Below, in pieces: positions 14,058 through 15,373 of a DNA stretch of 15,373 bases. A model generated the notes under the pieces. The model searched no databases. It had not been told where the DNA came from and saw nothing but the letters and a program-made list of their open reading frames with translations. Origin of the DNA: an uncultured Actinomycetes bacterium (lineage in GTDB: Bacteria > Actinomycetota > Actinomycetes > S36-B12); NCBI GenBank assembly GCA_937902285.1, contig CALGTB010000247.1, positions 1 to 15,373 on the forward strand, in the 5' to 3' direction. A program made the translations under genes and the position numbers. Each line of letters begins with the position of its first letter. Position 1 is the stretch's first letter.

Positions 14058-14522
14058 GTGACCCTCCACCCCGGCGACCGCGCCCCCGCCTTCGACCTCC
14101 TCGACGACGCCGGCGCTCGGGTGCGGCTGGATGACCTGGCCGGCCAGCGCGTGCTCCTCTACGCCTACCCCGCCGCCATGACCCCGGGCTGCACCAAGCA
14201 GGCCTGCGACTTCCGCGACAACCTCGGGGTCTTCGCCGACCACGGCTTCACGGTCCTGGGCATCTCCCCCGACAAGCCGGCCAAGCTGGCCTCGTTCAAG
14301 GAGCGCGACCAGCTGACCTTCCCGCTGCTCTCGGACCCCGACCGGGCGGTCCTCACGGCCTACGGGGCGTTCGGTGAGAAGAAGCTCTACGGCAAGACGG
14401 TCACCGGGGTCATCCGCTCGACCTTCGTCATCTCACCCGACGGCCTGATCGAGCACGCCTTCTACAACGTCAAGGCGACCGGCCACGTGGCCAAGCTCAT
14501 GCGCGACCTCGGGCTGGCCTAG
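14058..14522 (+). CDS. bcp: Peroxiredoxin, Bcp/thioredoxin-dependent thiol peroxidase
   Basis: The 154-residue length is typical. The peroxidatic cysteine is Cys45 in the TPGCT motif, and the resolving cysteine is Cys50 (KQACDFRD), the same spacing as in Escherichia coli Bcp. The general fold also matches: PGDRAPAFDL start, VLGISPD, FPLLSDPDR, and GVIRSTFVISPDG. It reduces hydrogen peroxide and organic hydroperoxides in the cytoplasm with thioredoxin as reductant. The start is GTG 14058, preceded by GAGGAG at a good distance. It is divergent from the metal transporter, with a Zur-like box in the shared gap. The downstream dioxygenase gene begins three bases after its stop, so both are on one transcript. 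Confidence 0.95.
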   Translation: MTLHPGDRAPAFDLLDDAGARVRLDDLAGQRVLLYAYPAAMTPGCTKQACDFRDNLGVFADHGFTVLGISPDKPAKLASFKERDQLTFPLLSDPDRAVLTAYGAFGEKKLYGKTVTGVIRSTFVISPDGLIEHAFYNVKATGHVAKLMRDLGLA

Positions 14523-14525
14523 GCC

Positions 14526-15353
14526 GTGCCCGCGGTCCTCGACCCGTCGGTCGTCTCCGAGCCCGACGTCGCCCGCTACCGGGCCGACGGGTGCGTGGTG
14601 CTGCGCGGCGTGTTCTCGGCCGACGAGGTCGACACGGTCCGCCGCGGGATCGAGCGCAACCTGGCCGAGCCGGGGCCGCTGTTCGCCGTGGCCAGCAGCG
14701 ACACGGACCCCGGCCGCTTCGTCGAGGACTTCTGCAACTGGCAGCGCATCGAGGAGTACCGCGAGGTCGCCGAGCACTCCCGTGCCGCCGACATCGCCGG
14801 CGCCCTCATGGGCAGCACGACCGTGCGGCTCTTCCACGACCACCTGCTCGTCAAGGAGCCGGGGACGCAGCAGGTCACCCCGTGGCACCAGGACCAGCCC
14901 TACTACAACGTCGACGGCGTGCAGAACTGCTCGATGTGGATGCCGGTCGACCCGGTCGCCGCCGAGTCGACGCTGGAGTTCCTGGCGGGCTCGCACCTGG
15001 GCGGCTGGCGGCTGCCGCGCACCTTCCTCACCGAGCAGGCGCGGTGGTTCCCCGAGGGCACGCTCGAGGAGCTGCCCGACATCGAGTCTCGCCGCGACGA
15101 GTTCGACATCCGGGCCTGGGCGCTCGAGCCCGGTGACGCCGTGTTCTTCCACATGCTGACGGCGCACCACGCGTACGGCGTCCCGGGCAGCAGCCGGCGC
15201 CGGGTGTTCTCGCTGCGGTTCCTCGGCGACGACGCCACCCACGCGCCGCGGCCGTGGCGCACGTCACCGCAGTTCGACGGGCTCGAGGACGAGCTGCCCG
15301 CCGGCGCCCCGATGGACCACCCGATCTTCCCCGTCCTCCGCGTCTCCCCCTGA
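14526..15353 (+). CDS. Phytanoyl-CoA dioxygenase (PhyH)-family Fe(II)/2-oxoglutarate oxygenase
   Basis: This 275-residue protein has the non-haem iron facial triad: His121 and Asp123 in WHQDQPYYN, with distal His214 (LTAHHAYG) and Arg225/226 (SSRRRVF) in place to bind 2-oxoglutarate. The MPVDP and LEFLAGSH segments are typical of the family. Such enzymes hydroxylate an organic substrate while converting 2-oxoglutarate and oxygen to succinate and carbon dioxide. The substrate is unknown, and nothing nearby reveals it. The start is GTG 14526, only three bases after the peroxiredoxin stop and without its own clear ribosome site, so translation is probably coupled. Co-expression with a peroxidase may reflect oxidative by-products or simply a convenient promoter. 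The protein is complete; the window ends 20 bases later. Confidence 0.9.
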   Translation: MPAVLDPSVVSEPDVARYRADGCVVLRGVFSADEVDTVRRGIERNLAEPGPLFAVASSDTDPGRFVEDFCNWQRIEEYREVAEHSRAADIAGALMGSTTVRLFHDHLLVKEPGTQQVTPWHQDQPYYNVDGVQNCSMWMPVDPVAAESTLEFLAGSHLGGWRLPRTFLTEQARWFPEGTLEELPDIESRRDEFDIRAWALEPGDAVFFHMLTAHHAYGVPGSSRRRVFSLRFLGDDATHAPRPWRTSPQFDGLEDELPAGAPMDHPIFPVLRVSP

Positions 15354-15373
15354 CCCGCGAGTGGTGAGCTGTG

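Overview
The window is about 70% GC, with GTG starts, four-base stop/start overlaps, TANNNT -10 boxes set six bases before an ATG (leaderless genes) and a DUF3618 protein. Together these point to a high-GC actinobacterium, probably of the Nocardioidaceae type (Aeromicrobium/Nocardioides-like). The family assignment is inference. The DNA is densely coding chromosome: no insertion sequence, phage gene or CRISPR array is visible, and no gap between genes exceeds about 250 bases.

Layout: (1) 1-572 (-), the 5' part of a membrane protein cut by the window edge, divergent from (2) 675-2192 (+), a secreted SGNH/GDSL hydrolase with an EF-hand-like loop, apparently leaderless. (3) 2208-4117 (-), a Gfo/Idh/MocA dehydrogenase (inositol 2-dehydrogenase-like) and a TIM-barrel sugar isomerase/dehydratase, translationally coupled. 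They are divergent from (4) 4195-5193 (+), a LacI-family regulator, and a perfect 16-bp palindromic operator lies between. (5) 5231-5306 (+), tRNA-Lys(CTT), with a strong terminator behind it. (6) 5377-7835 (-), a membrane histidine kinase with a PAS domain and an overlapping single-domain response regulator. (7) 7919-9584 (-), a SAM-I riboswitch followed by a threonine synthase-like enzyme and a CysO-like sulfur carrier protein in ATGA overlap. (8) 9661-9728, a 34-bp tandem duplication at the 3' end of the next gene. (9) 9699-13969 (-), a six-gene run: Zn/Mn-type substrate-binding lipoprotein, ATPase, permease, DUF3618 protein, GroES-like protein and sulfotransferase. (10) 14058-15353 (+), a Bcp-type peroxiredoxin and a PhyH-like Fe(II)/2OG dioxygenase. 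The 88-bp divergent gap between (9) and (10) holds a Zur-like box.

The most interesting system is (7). A threonine synthase paralogue plus a sulfur carrier, under a SAM riboswitch, is the expected layout of the recently recognised MetM/MetO route, in which O-phosphohomoserine is converted to homocysteine using a protein thiocarboxylate as sulfur donor. The riboswitch would then be closing a methionine/SAM feedback loop rather than controlling threonine. The carrier ends in Gly-Gly-Ser, so a protease would have to remove the last residue before activation. The second notable system is the metal transporter operon. Its promoter appears leaderless, with the Zur-like box over the -35 hexamer, and its substrate-binding protein carries His where the family normally has the fourth ligand, Asp.
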